Assembly: GCA_002471665.1 (NCBI GenBank)
Contig: DKQK01000005.1
Location: 1-54,625 of the forward strand
DNA from: Gammaproteobacteria bacterium UBA7310
GTDB lineage: Bacteria > Pseudomonadota > Gammaproteobacteria > Pseudomonadales > Ketobacteraceae
Direction of reading: 5' to 3'
DNA: 54,625 bases
Position numbers and translations under genes: made by a program. The notes beneath the pieces were generated by a model. That model saw nothing but the letters and a program-made list of their open reading frames with translations, was not told the DNA's origin and ran no database searches. Below are positions 42,704 to 50,778 of this stretch, piece by piece (the first letter of the stretch is position 1; every line of letters begins with the position of its first letter).

Positions 42704-44032
42704 ATGATTACACCCAACGAATTGAAACAACAGGCACAGAACAGTTGGCAGCACCAATCCTCACTGGACTGGTTAAGTCTGCCGGCGAAAGCCCGGGCGA
42801 CCTTTGCGGGCCTGGATATCCCCACCCGCAAAACCGAAGCCTGGAAATACACCCCGCTCACCCCCTTGCTGAACAATGCCTATCTGGCAAACCAGGCAGC
42901 AGGGGACGTGGACGCAGGCGCCGCAGAAACCCGCATCGGCCCATTAGGCGATGTCAGTCGCCTGGTGTTTATCAATGGGCATTTTACCCCCGGCCTGTCC
43001 CGTTTCAGCGATCTGGAAAACCAGGGCATCATTACCCTGTTCAGCAATGCCAATGACACCCAGCGCGATTTGATCAACGCTGAATTGGGCACCGGGTTCG
43101 AGCCCAAAGAGCACATTTTTGCCACCTTGAACTACAGCAGCGTTGCCGACGGTCTGCTGATTCACGCACCCGCTGATTTCAAGGTGCAGCAAGCCATTCA
43201 ACTGGTTTACCTGAGCACCGCCGAAGCCGATACCAGCCTGGCTCAAAGCCGTGTGCTGGTGTGTGCCGAAGCCGGTTCATCGCTGGAGCTGATTGAGCAG
43301 TTCGACAGCCTGGGGGCCACCAACGTATTCCACAACCATATGATGGAAGTCAGCCTGCACCCCAATGCGCGCATGGTGCATACGCGCCTGCAGGTGGAGC
43401 ACGAAAGCCTCACCCACATCAACGGCCTGCACATCAAATTGGCGCAGGGCAGTCATTACGAACAACATGCCCTGGCGTTCGGCAGTGCCTTGAAACGCAA
43501 TGATATCAATGTGAGTTTTAACGGCAACAATGCCTATTGCCGCCTGAACGGTGTGTTCCTCAGTAAACACAAACAGCATATCGACAACCATCTGAACCTG
43601 GAACACGCTGCGCCGCACTGCAACAGTGACACCGAGTACAAAGGTTTCATCACTGACAGCAGCCGCGCCGTATTCAATGGCCGCATACACATTCACCAAC
43701 ATGCACAGAAAACAGCAGCGCACCTCAACAGCAAAAATCTGTTGTTGTCGAAACAGGCAGAGCTGGACACCAAACCGGAGCTGGAAATATACGCCGACGA
43801 TGTGAAGTGCTCACACGGTGCCAGCATTGGCAAACTGGATGATAAATCCCTGTTTTATTTTCAATCGCGGGGTATTGACCGCGCCACCGCAGAAGCCATG
43901 CTCTGCCTGGGCTTTGTGAATGAGATGGTGGAGCAGTTTCCCAATGGGGCCGTCATTGAGCTGGCCCGCCAGCGGCTGGCAGAGTTTTTCAATGACGTGG
44001 ATAAACTCAACAACCTGTGGTCCCTGGAGTAA
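42704..44032 (+). CDS. sufD: Fe-S assembly protein SufD
   Basis: A 442-residue SufD, the SufB paralogue of the scaffold. The beta-helix core repeats are clear (HMMEVSLHPNARMVHTRLQV, FNGNNAYCRLNGVF) and the C-terminal DVKCSHGASIGKLDDKSLFY FQSRGI block with the conserved His is intact. The N-terminal helical domain (KTEAWKYTPLTPLL) is typical. Thirteen bases separate it from sufC. It helps iron or electron entry in the complex; that part is family knowledge. Confidence 0.97.
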   Translation: MITPNELKQQAQNSWQHQSSLDWLSLPAKARATFAGLDIPTRKTEAWKYTPLTPLLNNAYLANQAAGDVDAGAAETRIGPLGDVSRLVFINGHFTPGLSRFSDLENQGIITLFSNANDTQRDLINAELGTGFEPKEHIFATLNYSSVADGLLIHAPADFKVQQAIQLVYLSTAEADTSLAQSRVLVCAEAGSSLELIEQFDSLGATNVFHNHMMEVSLHPNARMVHTRLQVEHESLTHINGLHIKLAQGSHYEQHALAFGSALKRNDINVSFNGNNAYCRLNGVFLSKHKQHIDNHLNLEHAAPHCNSDTEYKGFITDSSRAVFNGRIHIHQHAQKTAAHLNSKNLLLSKQAELDTKPELEIYADDVKCSHGASIGKLDDKSLFYFQSRGIDRATAEAMLCLGFVNEMVEQFPNGAVIELARQRLAEFFNDVDKLNNLWSLE

Positions 44033-44037
44033 CCGGC

Positions 44038-45261
44038 ATGCGCAGCTTTGATATCGATGCCATCCGGGCCGACTTCCCTATCCTGCAGCAGGAAGTGAAA
44101 GGCAAGCCGCTGGTGTACCTGGACAATGCCGCCACCACCCAGAAGCCCCAAGCGGTGCTGGATGCGTTGACCCGTTATTACTCCACCATTAACTCCAATG
44201 TGCACCGCGGTGCCCATACCTTAAGTGATCTGGCAACCCGCGAGTTCGAAGCGGCGCGGGAAACCGTGCAGCGCTTTATCAACGCCCCGGGCAGCAACCA
44301 GATTATCTGGACCCGCGGCACCACCGAAAGCATCAACCTGGTGGCGCACAGCTACGGTCGGGCCTTTCTCAAGCCCGGTGACGACATTATTATCTCCGCC
44401 ATGGAGCATCACTCCAACATCGTGCCCTGGCAATTGGTGGCAGAGCAGACCGGTGCCAACCTCAAGGTCATCCCGGTTACGGATGATGCCGAATTGGACC
44501 TGGCTGCATTCGAGGCGCTGCTGTCGGAAAACACCAAGCTGGTGTCCGTGGTGCACGTCTCCAATGCCCTGGGTACCATCAACCCGGTAAAAAGCATCGT
44601 CGCCAAGGCTCATGCTGTGGGTGCGCGGGTATTGCTGGACGGCGCTCAGGCCACCCCCCACTGGAATGTGGACGTACAGGATCTGGACTGCGACTTTTAC
44701 GCTTTCTCCGGCCACAAGGTCTATGGCCCCACCGGCATTGGTGTGCTCTATGGTAAAACAGAGCTGCTGGAAGCCATGCTGCCCTACCAGTCCGGCGGCG
44801 AGATGATTGAGAAAGTGTCGTTCGATGGCACCACTTTCAATGTGTTGCCCTACAAGTTTGAAGCCGGCACCCCCAATATCGGTGGCGCCATCGGCCTGGC
44901 AGCGGCCATCGACTATCTGAATCAGTTTGACCGCCAGCTGATGGCCAACCATGAACACCAATTGTTGCAGGCAACCCTTGATCGGGCCGCCGACGATCCC
45001 CACATTCGCTTGATCGGCCGGGCACAAAGCAAGGCTGGGGTGTTTTCCTTCCTGCTGGAAGGCGCACACCCACATGATCTGGGTACCCTGCTGGATCAAC
45101 AAGGGATTGCGGTGCGCACCGGCCATCACTGTGCCATGCCGATTATGGATCAATTTGCCATTCCCGGCACTGTGCGTGCGTCCTTCGCGTTTTATAACAC
45201 GCAGGATGACGTGGAGCGCTTTTTTGCAGCGCTGGCAAAATCGAAAACGTTTTTACTGTAA
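44038..45261 (+). CDS. sufS: Cysteine desulfurase SufS
   Basis: A 407-residue PLP enzyme of the SufS class, which takes sulfur from cysteine as a persulfide. PLP Lys227 is in AFSGHKVYGPTG, the catalytic Cys365 in RTGHHCAMPIM, and the typical start FPILQQEVKGKPLVYLDNAA TTQKP is seen. The ATG at 44038, five bases after the sufD stop, has GGAG nine bases upstream. SufE, the partner that accepts the persulfide, is encoded last in the operon. Confidence 0.98.
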   Translation: MRSFDIDAIRADFPILQQEVKGKPLVYLDNAATTQKPQAVLDALTRYYSTINSNVHRGAHTLSDLATREFEAARETVQRFINAPGSNQIIWTRGTTESINLVAHSYGRAFLKPGDDIIISAMEHHSNIVPWQLVAEQTGANLKVIPVTDDAELDLAAFEALLSENTKLVSVVHVSNALGTINPVKSIVAKAHAVGARVLLDGAQATPHWNVDVQDLDCDFYAFSGHKVYGPTGIGVLYGKTELLEAMLPYQSGGEMIEKVSFDGTTFNVLPYKFEAGTPNIGGAIGLAAAIDYLNQFDRQLMANHEHQLLQATLDRAADDPHIRLIGRAQSKAGVFSFLLEGAHPHDLGTLLDQQGIAVRTGHHCAMPIMDQFAIPGTVRASFAFYNTQDDVERFFAALAKSKTFLL

Positions 45262-45291
45262 GAGACACAACAGGAATAGGGTGAGAGCACT

Positions 45292-45651
45292 ATGACCGTT
45301 CAAACATTTATTCCCGAAAACTCCATCACTCTGACCCCGGCTGCCATTGCCCACATGGCAGCAGAAGTGGCCAGGAAAGACGGAGCCACAGCCGTGCGGA
45401 TTGCCGTTAAGCCCAGTGGTTGCTCCGGTTTCATGTACGAGATGGAACTGGTGGACGCCCCGGCAGAAAATGATCTCATCATCCAGGCTTCCCCCGAGTT
45501 GACCGTCTATGTGGATCAGGACAGCCTACCGGTGCTGCAGGGCACGGAGTTGGATTACGTCAAGCAGGGGTTGAATGCCATTCTGCAATTCCGCAACCCC
45601 AATGCCACCTCAGAGTGTGGATGCGGGGAAAGCTTTTCGGTGACCAAGTAA
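45292..45651 (+). CDS. sufA: A-type Fe-S carrier (SufA/IscA family)
   Basis: A 119-residue A-type carrier that passes clusters to target proteins. The three conserved Cys are present: one in KPSGCSGFMYEMELVD and two in the C-terminal CGCGESF. The preceding TVYVDQDSLPVLQGTELDYV block is typical. It lies 30 bases after sufS. Its last base of the stop is shared with the next start (TAATG), so sufT is coupled to it. SufA, IscA and ErpA are hard to tell apart by sequence; the operon supports SufA. Confidence 0.93.
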   Translation: MTVQTFIPENSITLTPAAIAHMAAEVARKDGATAVRIAVKPSGCSGFMYEMELVDAPAENDLIIQASPELTVYVDQDSLPVLQGTELDYVKQGLNAILQFRNPNATSECGCGESFSVTK

Positions 45652-46205
45652 TGCTGCCGTCCTCCGTTGAACAGCGCATGGTCCCCGTGATGCGGGATTG
45701 TCCGGCGCGGGCGGTACCCTCCGGCACACCCATCACCCTGCCCAAAAATGCCTTCGTTACAATCACACAAGCCCGTGGCGGCAATTATACGGTGAGCTTC
45801 AAAGGCAATCTGGCACGGGTGGATGGCACCGATGCCGATGCACTGGGGCTGGAGGTTGAAGAACTGGACTTTGGCCAGGTGGAACCCGGCGCGCCGCTGT
45901 CCGAACACGTTTGGGAAACCCTGCGTACCATCTACGATCCGGAAATACCGGTGAACATAGTGGATCTGGGCCTGATTTACGATGTCGACATCAGCGAAAA
46001 ATCCGCGGGCCACGATCTGGTGACCGTCACCATGACCCTGACCTCACCCACCTGTGGTATGGGCCAGGTGCTGGCCAACGATGTACGCTATCGTCTCAAC
46101 AAAGTCCCCAATGTGGACGAAGTGGACGTCAAGCTGGTGTTTGACCCGCCCTGGTCACGGGATAAAATATCCGAAGAAGCGCAACTCGAGCTGGGCATTT
46201 TCTAA
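45651..46205 (+). CDS. sufT: Fe-S assembly factor SufT (MIP18/DUF59 domain)
   Basis: A 184-residue SufT. The N-terminal 85 residues are the SufT-specific part and the rest is the MIP18/DUF59 domain: LRTIYDPEIPVNIVDLGLIY DVDI, then TSPTCGMGQVLANDVR with its Cys and the closing FDPPWSRDKIS. It aids maturation when demand is high. The ATG overlaps the sufA stop in TAATG; a longer in-frame start at 45615 lies inside sufA and is not chosen. Confidence 0.93.
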   Translation: MLPSSVEQRMVPVMRDCPARAVPSGTPITLPKNAFVTITQARGGNYTVSFKGNLARVDGTDADALGLEVEELDFGQVEPGAPLSEHVWETLRTIYDPEIPVNIVDLGLIYDVDISEKSAGHDLVTVTMTLTSPTCGMGQVLANDVRYRLNKVPNVDEVDVKLVFDPPWSRDKISEEAQLELGIF

Positions 46206-46236
46206 TTCACACCAACCTCACATCCAAGGCAGTGGC

Positions 46237-46671
46237 ATGAACGACAACCCCTTCGGCACCGACATTACCAGTGACGACATACTCGAAGACCTGGCCTTCT
46301 TTGATGACTGGGAGGATCGTTATCGCTACATCATTGATCTGGGCAAAAAACTCCCGGCCATGCCAGAGGAACAGAAGACCGCAGACAACTTCGTTCACGG
46401 TTGCCAGAGCCAGGTCTGGATCAGCGCCCACTATAACGCCGACAACAATACCCTGCAGTTTCTGGTGGACAGCGACGCCCACATTGTGCGCGGCCTGGCG
46501 GCCATGGTAATGGCGGCCTTCAATCAGCACAGCCCGCAGGCAATCATCGACTTCAATGTGGACGATTATTTCAGTAAAACCCAGCTGATCCAACACCTGA
46601 GCCCCACCCGGGGCAATGGCCTCAAATCCATGGTTGGCAAAATCAGGGCGGCGGCGCAGGCACAGCTGTGA
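46237..46671 (+). CDS. sufE: Sulfur acceptor SufE
   Basis: A 144-residue SufE that takes persulfide sulfur from SufS and hands it to SufB. The active-site Cys55 lies in DNFVHGCQSQVWIS and the early DLAFFDDWEDRYRYIIDLGK is typical of the family. The start has AAGGCAG ten bases upstream; it lies 31 bases after sufT and closes the operon. No clear terminator is seen in the 107 bases downstream. Confidence 0.96.
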   Translation: MNDNPFGTDITSDDILEDLAFFDDWEDRYRYIIDLGKKLPAMPEEQKTADNFVHGCQSQVWISAHYNADNNTLQFLVDSDAHIVRGLAAMVMAAFNQHSPQAIIDFNVDDYFSKTQLIQHLSPTRGNGLKSMVGKIRAAAQAQL

Positions 46672-46778
46672 TCCATGGTCTGCGCCCCCATTGCGGATTT
46701 AGTGACAGAATTACTTTCCAGCCCGTGCCCAAGTACGCATAATCTTTACCCATCACCCATTCAGTAAGGACACCCATT

Positions 46779-47324
46779 ATGCGCCACATTCTGAGTATCA
46801 TTCTGCTTTGCTGCACCGCTACCCTGGCACAGGCCGAAGGATTGACCGACGCCGAGATCCAGAAATGGACCAAAGCCTATCAGGCCATCGTCAGTTGGGC
46901 CGAAAAGGAGCACATTGAAGACGAGCTGGATGCCAACACCCAAAGCACCGAGTACAGCCGCGTCTTCAGCCAGATGATGGAGCAAACCCGCACCAACAAA
47001 CACTACAACGCACTGGTTGAAGTACTGGACGACAACGGTTATTCCGACCCGAACAAATGGTCTGCCACCGGCGACCGTATCATGACAGCCTATATGGCCA
47101 ATGAAATGGCCGGCAACGAAGCGGAAGTTGAGCAACAGCTGAAACAGGTGCAATCCATGATGGCCAGCGGCATGATGCCGGCGGAACAAAAGGCCATGAT
47201 GGAGCAGATGCTGCAAGAAAGCAGCAAGGCACTGAAAGCGGCCAAACAGGCTCCCGAGGGCGACAAACAGGCGGTGAAACGCAATCAGCCGTTACTGGAA
47301 TCGGTATTCGGCGCCCAGGATTAA
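46779..47324 (+). CDS. Periplasmic helical protein of unknown function
   Basis: A 181-residue secreted protein: signal peptide HILSIILLCCTATLAQA, then a helical mature part with no recognised domain. Met- and Gln-rich helices occur in the last third (VQSMMASGMMPAEQKAMMEQ). An AAGGACA ribosome-binding sequence precedes the ATG. The gene begins 107 bases after sufE and probably has its own promoter. Confidence 0.75.
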   Translation: MRHILSIILLCCTATLAQAEGLTDAEIQKWTKAYQAIVSWAEKEHIEDELDANTQSTEYSRVFSQMMEQTRTNKHYNALVEVLDDNGYSDPNKWSATGDRIMTAYMANEMAGNEAEVEQQLKQVQSMMASGMMPAEQKAMMEQMLQESSKALKAAKQAPEGDKQAVKRNQPLLESVFGAQD

Positions 47325-47366
47325 TCGCCACCGTTTTTTGACTCCCAGGACTTAATCCCTTCAAAA

Positions 47367-47397
47367 GCGTCAGGAAGCCGACGGCCCACCCTGACGC
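47367..47397 (+). terminator. Possible terminator hairpin after the periplasmic protein gene
   Basis: GCGTCAGG (47367-47374) and CCTGACGC (47390-47397) make a perfect 8-bp stem with a 15-base loop, 42 bases beyond the stop. There is no T-run, so termination would be weak or factor-dependent. The rest of the 243-base gap up to the next gene shows nothing further that I can name. Confidence 0.4.
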
Positions 47398-47567
47398 GCC
47401 CGCCTCCTCTAATCTCTCCACTCTGATAGCCATGGCGCGAGCCAAGTTTGAACTATACTGAGCAGTGGGCCGTCATTCTTCACATGTGGTTGTCATCAAC
47501 CGTCTCCGGATGCAACAGTCCAGTTAGAAATGAATGTTTTGTCACCTTGCACCGCGGATAACAAATT

Positions 47568-50198
47568 TTGGTTTTGATTCAACACTATAACCTGATTAGG
47601 GCAGTACTGGCCCTGTGCCTGATCTGCAGCAGCAGCATCAGTTTTGGGGTTACCGCCGTTCAGCTGACACCGGACGTTGAAGAACTTGAGCTGCAGCGCC
47701 AGCACATCGAAATGTTCGAGGATCAGGGTGATCAACTCACCATTAACGAAATCACTACAAATAACAGTATTTTATTTACGCCCGCCAATGAGGACGTAAT
47801 TAACCTGGGGCACACCGACAGTTCCATCTGGGCACACTTCAAAGTCACTGTGGCCGACGATGAAGAACTGAGCCAAACCTGGGTACTGGAGTCCGCTTTT
47901 CCCCTGCTGCAGCGCTTCGATATTTTTGTGGTAAAAAACGGAGACATACAACAGCACTTCGAGATTGGCTATGCCCTGCCGATGATGGATCGTATGCTGC
48001 CCCACCGCTTTTTCGCCCAGCCATTGAAACTGAAATCCGGCAGCGAATACGACATCTACATTAATGCCAAACGTGCCGGGGGCAGTGTCCAGCTGCCTAT
48101 GAAACTCTCCCAACCGTTACATTTCGTCTACAAAGAGCTGATCCACAATCATGTATTCGGGTTATTCTTTGGCATATTGCTGGCCATGATGGTGTACAAC
48201 CTGTTCCTGTTTTTCTCCGTCGGTAATCGTGCGTACTTCTACTACATCGCCTACATAGGATTTTCATTTCTTACCTTTCAAACGTTTACCGGTTTTGGTT
48301 TTCTGTTGCTGTGGAGCGGCGCGCCGCTGGTTAACGAATACGTCACCCAGCTTTCTGCCTGTATGGCCTCTGTCAGCGGCCTGATGTTCGTCAAACATTT
48401 TATTAAGACCGAACAGTACGGGCGCTACATCAACACCGTTATCAACAGTCTCGCGGCGGTAGGCTTGATACTGGGCGCGCTGCGTCTGAGCACCGACTAT
48501 TTCCTCAGCAGCCAGGTTTCCACCTATGTCACCATCATCACCCTTGTGATGCCGGTTTTTGTATTTCACTGCTGGCTCAAGGGTTCGCGGCCTGCCGGCT
48601 TTTTCCTGCTGGCCTGGGCTTTGCTTATTGTGGGCATCGTCATGTTCACCCTGGTACTGCTGGGGCTGCTGCCTTCCAATGCCATCACCAACAATGCGAT
48701 CCTGGCCGGTTCCGCAGCCGAAATGCTGTTGCTCTCTTTGGGGCTGGCAGATCGCATCAATTTCGAGCGTAAAGCCAAGTACTCTGCATTGCAGGAGCAA
48801 CACAAAGCCATTGTGCGTCTGAAAGAGGCTGAAGATCGGCTCATGCATCGGGCGTTGCACAGTCGCACCACCGGCTTGCCCAACCGCACATTGCTGCGCA
48901 GCACGCTGGACTCCTTGTTGCAGGAAGACAACACACCAGGATTTTCGGTAATCCTGCTCAGCATCAATAATTTTCATGAGTTCAATAAAACCCTGGGCCA
49001 CAGTAACGGTGATGCCATTCTCTATGTGCTGACAGAGCGCCTCAATTCACTGAGTCAGAGCATCCAGCGCATTGTGCCCATCGAAGACACCGATGCCCGT
49101 TTGAATTATGTCGCCAACGTGGAGGGGGTGAGCTTTGCGCTGATCGTCCGGGAACTGGATCCTGATCTGGTACATGCCTTGGTGCTGGGCCTGCTGCGCG
49201 ATATGGAGAAACCATTCGAATATCAGGGCCTGACGCTGGATGTGGACGCCACCGCCGGCATTGCTTTTCATCCCGCTCACGGCAGCAGCAGCGAAAATTT
49301 ATTGCGCAACGCCCACATCGCCCTGGAAGCAGCCGGCAGCACCAACGAAAAATTTGCTATCTATTCCCAGGAAATCGATCCCTACAACCAACGCCGCATT
49401 TCGCTGCTGGGTGAATTGCGTAACGCCATTGAGAAAGACGCGCTGCAGTTGTATTTCCAGCCTCAAATCTGCCTGGATACATTGCAGGTTTCCGGTGCCG
49501 AGGTGCTTATACGTTGGATTCACCCTGAATACGGCTTTATTCCCCCGGATGAATTCATCCCCCTGGCGGAACGCACCGGCGTCATTCAACCCCTCACTTA
49601 CTGGATCTGCCGTAAGGCATTTGCCTTTAAAAAGAGCCTGTCTGACCAGGGTTATGACATCAACCTGTCCATCAATATCTCGGCGCGTAATCTGCAGGAT
49701 CCCCACTTCAAGGATCAGATCTGTAAAATTGCCCAGGAGTGCGATATCACCCTGGACAAAGTAATCATGGAACTGACCGAAACCGCCGTGATGCACAACC
49801 CGGATGATGCCATGCGGGTGATGGGGGAGCTGAGTGCAGTGGGCATTCGCCTATCTATTGATGATTTCGGCACCGGTTACTCCTCACTGTCCTACCTGAA
49901 AAAATTACCGGTCAATGAAATCAAAATCGATCGCAGCTTTGTGATGGAGATGGCCAAGAACAGCGATGATCAGGTCATCGTGCACACCACACTCACCATG
50001 GGTCACAACATGAGCCTGGAAGTAGTGGCCGAGGGCATCGAAGATGAAGACACACTCAACAAACTAAAAGAAATGGGGTGTGATCTGGCCCAGGGTTACC
50101 ATATTGCACGCCCCATGCCGGCCAATGAGTTTTTCACCTGGCTTGCCAACTATGCAGCCAAACTGAATCCGACCCACAGCATCAAAAGCATTAAATGA
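47568..50198 (+). CDS. 7TMR-DISM sensor with degenerate GGDEF and EAL domains
   Basis: An 876-residue inner-membrane protein. A signal peptide is followed by a periplasmic 7TMR-DISM extracellular domain (about 35-180, ending QPLKLKSGSEYDIYINAKRA), seven transmembrane helices (about 193-395), a short coiled coil, a GGDEF domain and an EAL domain. The GGDEF loop reads NVEGVSF, so cyclase activity is lost. EAL residues remain: AEVLIRW (Glu645), MELTETAV, IDDFGTGYSS. It is probably a phosphodiesterase. A stop codon at 47559 forces a start at TTG 47568 (or TTG 47574). It stands alone and faces phhB, its stop touching that of phhB. Confidence 0.9.
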   Translation: MVLIQHYNLIRAVLALCLICSSSISFGVTAVQLTPDVEELELQRQHIEMFEDQGDQLTINEITTNNSILFTPANEDVINLGHTDSSIWAHFKVTVADDEELSQTWVLESAFPLLQRFDIFVVKNGDIQQHFEIGYALPMMDRMLPHRFFAQPLKLKSGSEYDIYINAKRAGGSVQLPMKLSQPLHFVYKELIHNHVFGLFFGILLAMMVYNLFLFFSVGNRAYFYYIAYIGFSFLTFQTFTGFGFLLLWSGAPLVNEYVTQLSACMASVSGLMFVKHFIKTEQYGRYINTVINSLAAVGLILGALRLSTDYFLSSQVSTYVTIITLVMPVFVFHCWLKGSRPAGFFLLAWALLIVGIVMFTLVLLGLLPSNAITNNAILAGSAAEMLLLSLGLADRINFERKAKYSALQEQHKAIVRLKEAEDRLMHRALHSRTTGLPNRTLLRSTLDSLLQEDNTPGFSVILLSINNFHEFNKTLGHSNGDAILYVLTERLNSLSQSIQRIVPIEDTDARLNYVANVEGVSFALIVRELDPDLVHALVLGLLRDMEKPFEYQGLTLDVDATAGIAFHPAHGSSSENLLRNAHIALEAAGSTNEKFAIYSQEIDPYNQRRISLLGELRNAIEKDALQLYFQPQICLDTLQVSGAEVLIRWIHPEYGFIPPDEFIPLAERTGVIQPLTYWICRKAFAFKKSLSDQGYDINLSINISARNLQDPHFKDQICKIAQECDITLDKVIMELTETAVMHNPDDAMRVMGELSAVGIRLSIDDFGTGYSSLSYLKKLPVNEIKIDRSFVMEMAKNSDDQVIVHTTLTMGHNMSLEVVAEGIEDEDTLNKLKEMGCDLAQGYHIARPMPANEFFTWLANYAAKLNPTHSIKSIK

Positions 50199-50531
50199 TC
50201 ACAGCAGTTCATCGGTTTTCGCGGCCAGGCGAAAATCGTTGCGGTGCAGGCCGCCAAGCTTGTGGCTCCACCAACTTACCGTAACCTTGCCCCACTCGGT
50301 CAGCAGGGCAGGATGATGATTGACGGTTTCCGCCAGCTCACCCACCCGAATGGTAAAGGCCAGTGCCGCCGCAAAATCCGCAAACGTGAATTCCCGCCGC
50401 AGCTTGTCCACGCCCGCCTCGCTGACAATCCGCCACTGCGGGATCTGTTGCAGCAAATCCGAACGCTCATCCCGGGACACCGTTGGGGCATCTGCCCGGC
50501 AGGCTTCACAGGGTTCTGCTTTCAAGCTCAT
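50199..50531 (-). CDS. phhB: Pterin-4a-carbinolamine dehydratase PhhB
   Basis: A 110-residue dehydratase that regenerates the tetrahydrobiopterin-type cofactor used by phenylalanine hydroxylase. The active-site His set is in AETVNHHPALLTEWG with a further His in SWWSHKLGGLHRNDF. A GAGGAATT ribosome site precedes the ATG. phhA is not in the window, so the protein may instead act in another pterin or regulatory role, as known for some relatives. A perfect palindrome lies ten bases upstream of the start. Confidence 0.93.
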   Translation of the reverse strand: MSLKAEPCEACRADAPTVSRDERSDLLQQIPQWRIVSEAGVDKLRREFTFADFAAALAFTIRVGELAETVNHHPALLTEWGKVTVSWWSHKLGGLHRNDFRLAAKTDELL

Positions 50532-50540
50532 AACAATTCC

Positions 50541-50552
50541 TCACTTAAGTGA
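50541..50552. promoter_or_regulatory. Perfect 12-bp palindrome TCACTTAAGTGA, candidate operator
   Basis: TCACTTAAGTGA is fully symmetrical and lies ten bases upstream of the phhB start, overlapping the region of its ribosome site, in the 247-base gap shared with the divergent acyl-CoA dehydrogenase. A regulator binding here could block phhB or both genes. No regulator gene is adjacent. Confidence 0.5.
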
Positions 50553-50778
50553 ACTATTGTTTACAGAGGTCTCAAGCACCGCCAACTGTCTGAATTTTAT
50601 ACACCCAAGCACCGGGCGGGGCTCTCAGCGAGCCATTATGACCCCATTAAAACGAGTGTTGGCCAAAGTGACACCGGGTGCAATCAAATGTGCCAATGGC
50701 GATTCCAGGCCCTTGGTGCACACTTGCGCACCTGAAAATAACTCTCGGTTCAACCGCTACCTTACAGGAAACAGTGCG

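Noticed and set aside
44221..45153. A 310-codon frame antisense to sufS
   Set aside because: SufS catalytic residues are read on the plus strand; the antisense protein has no domain.
50320..50778. In-frame N-terminal extension of the acyl-CoA dehydrogenase
   Set aside because: It runs over phhB on the other strand and over the intergenic palindrome, with no ribosome site; the family starts near residue MPQYKAPLRD.
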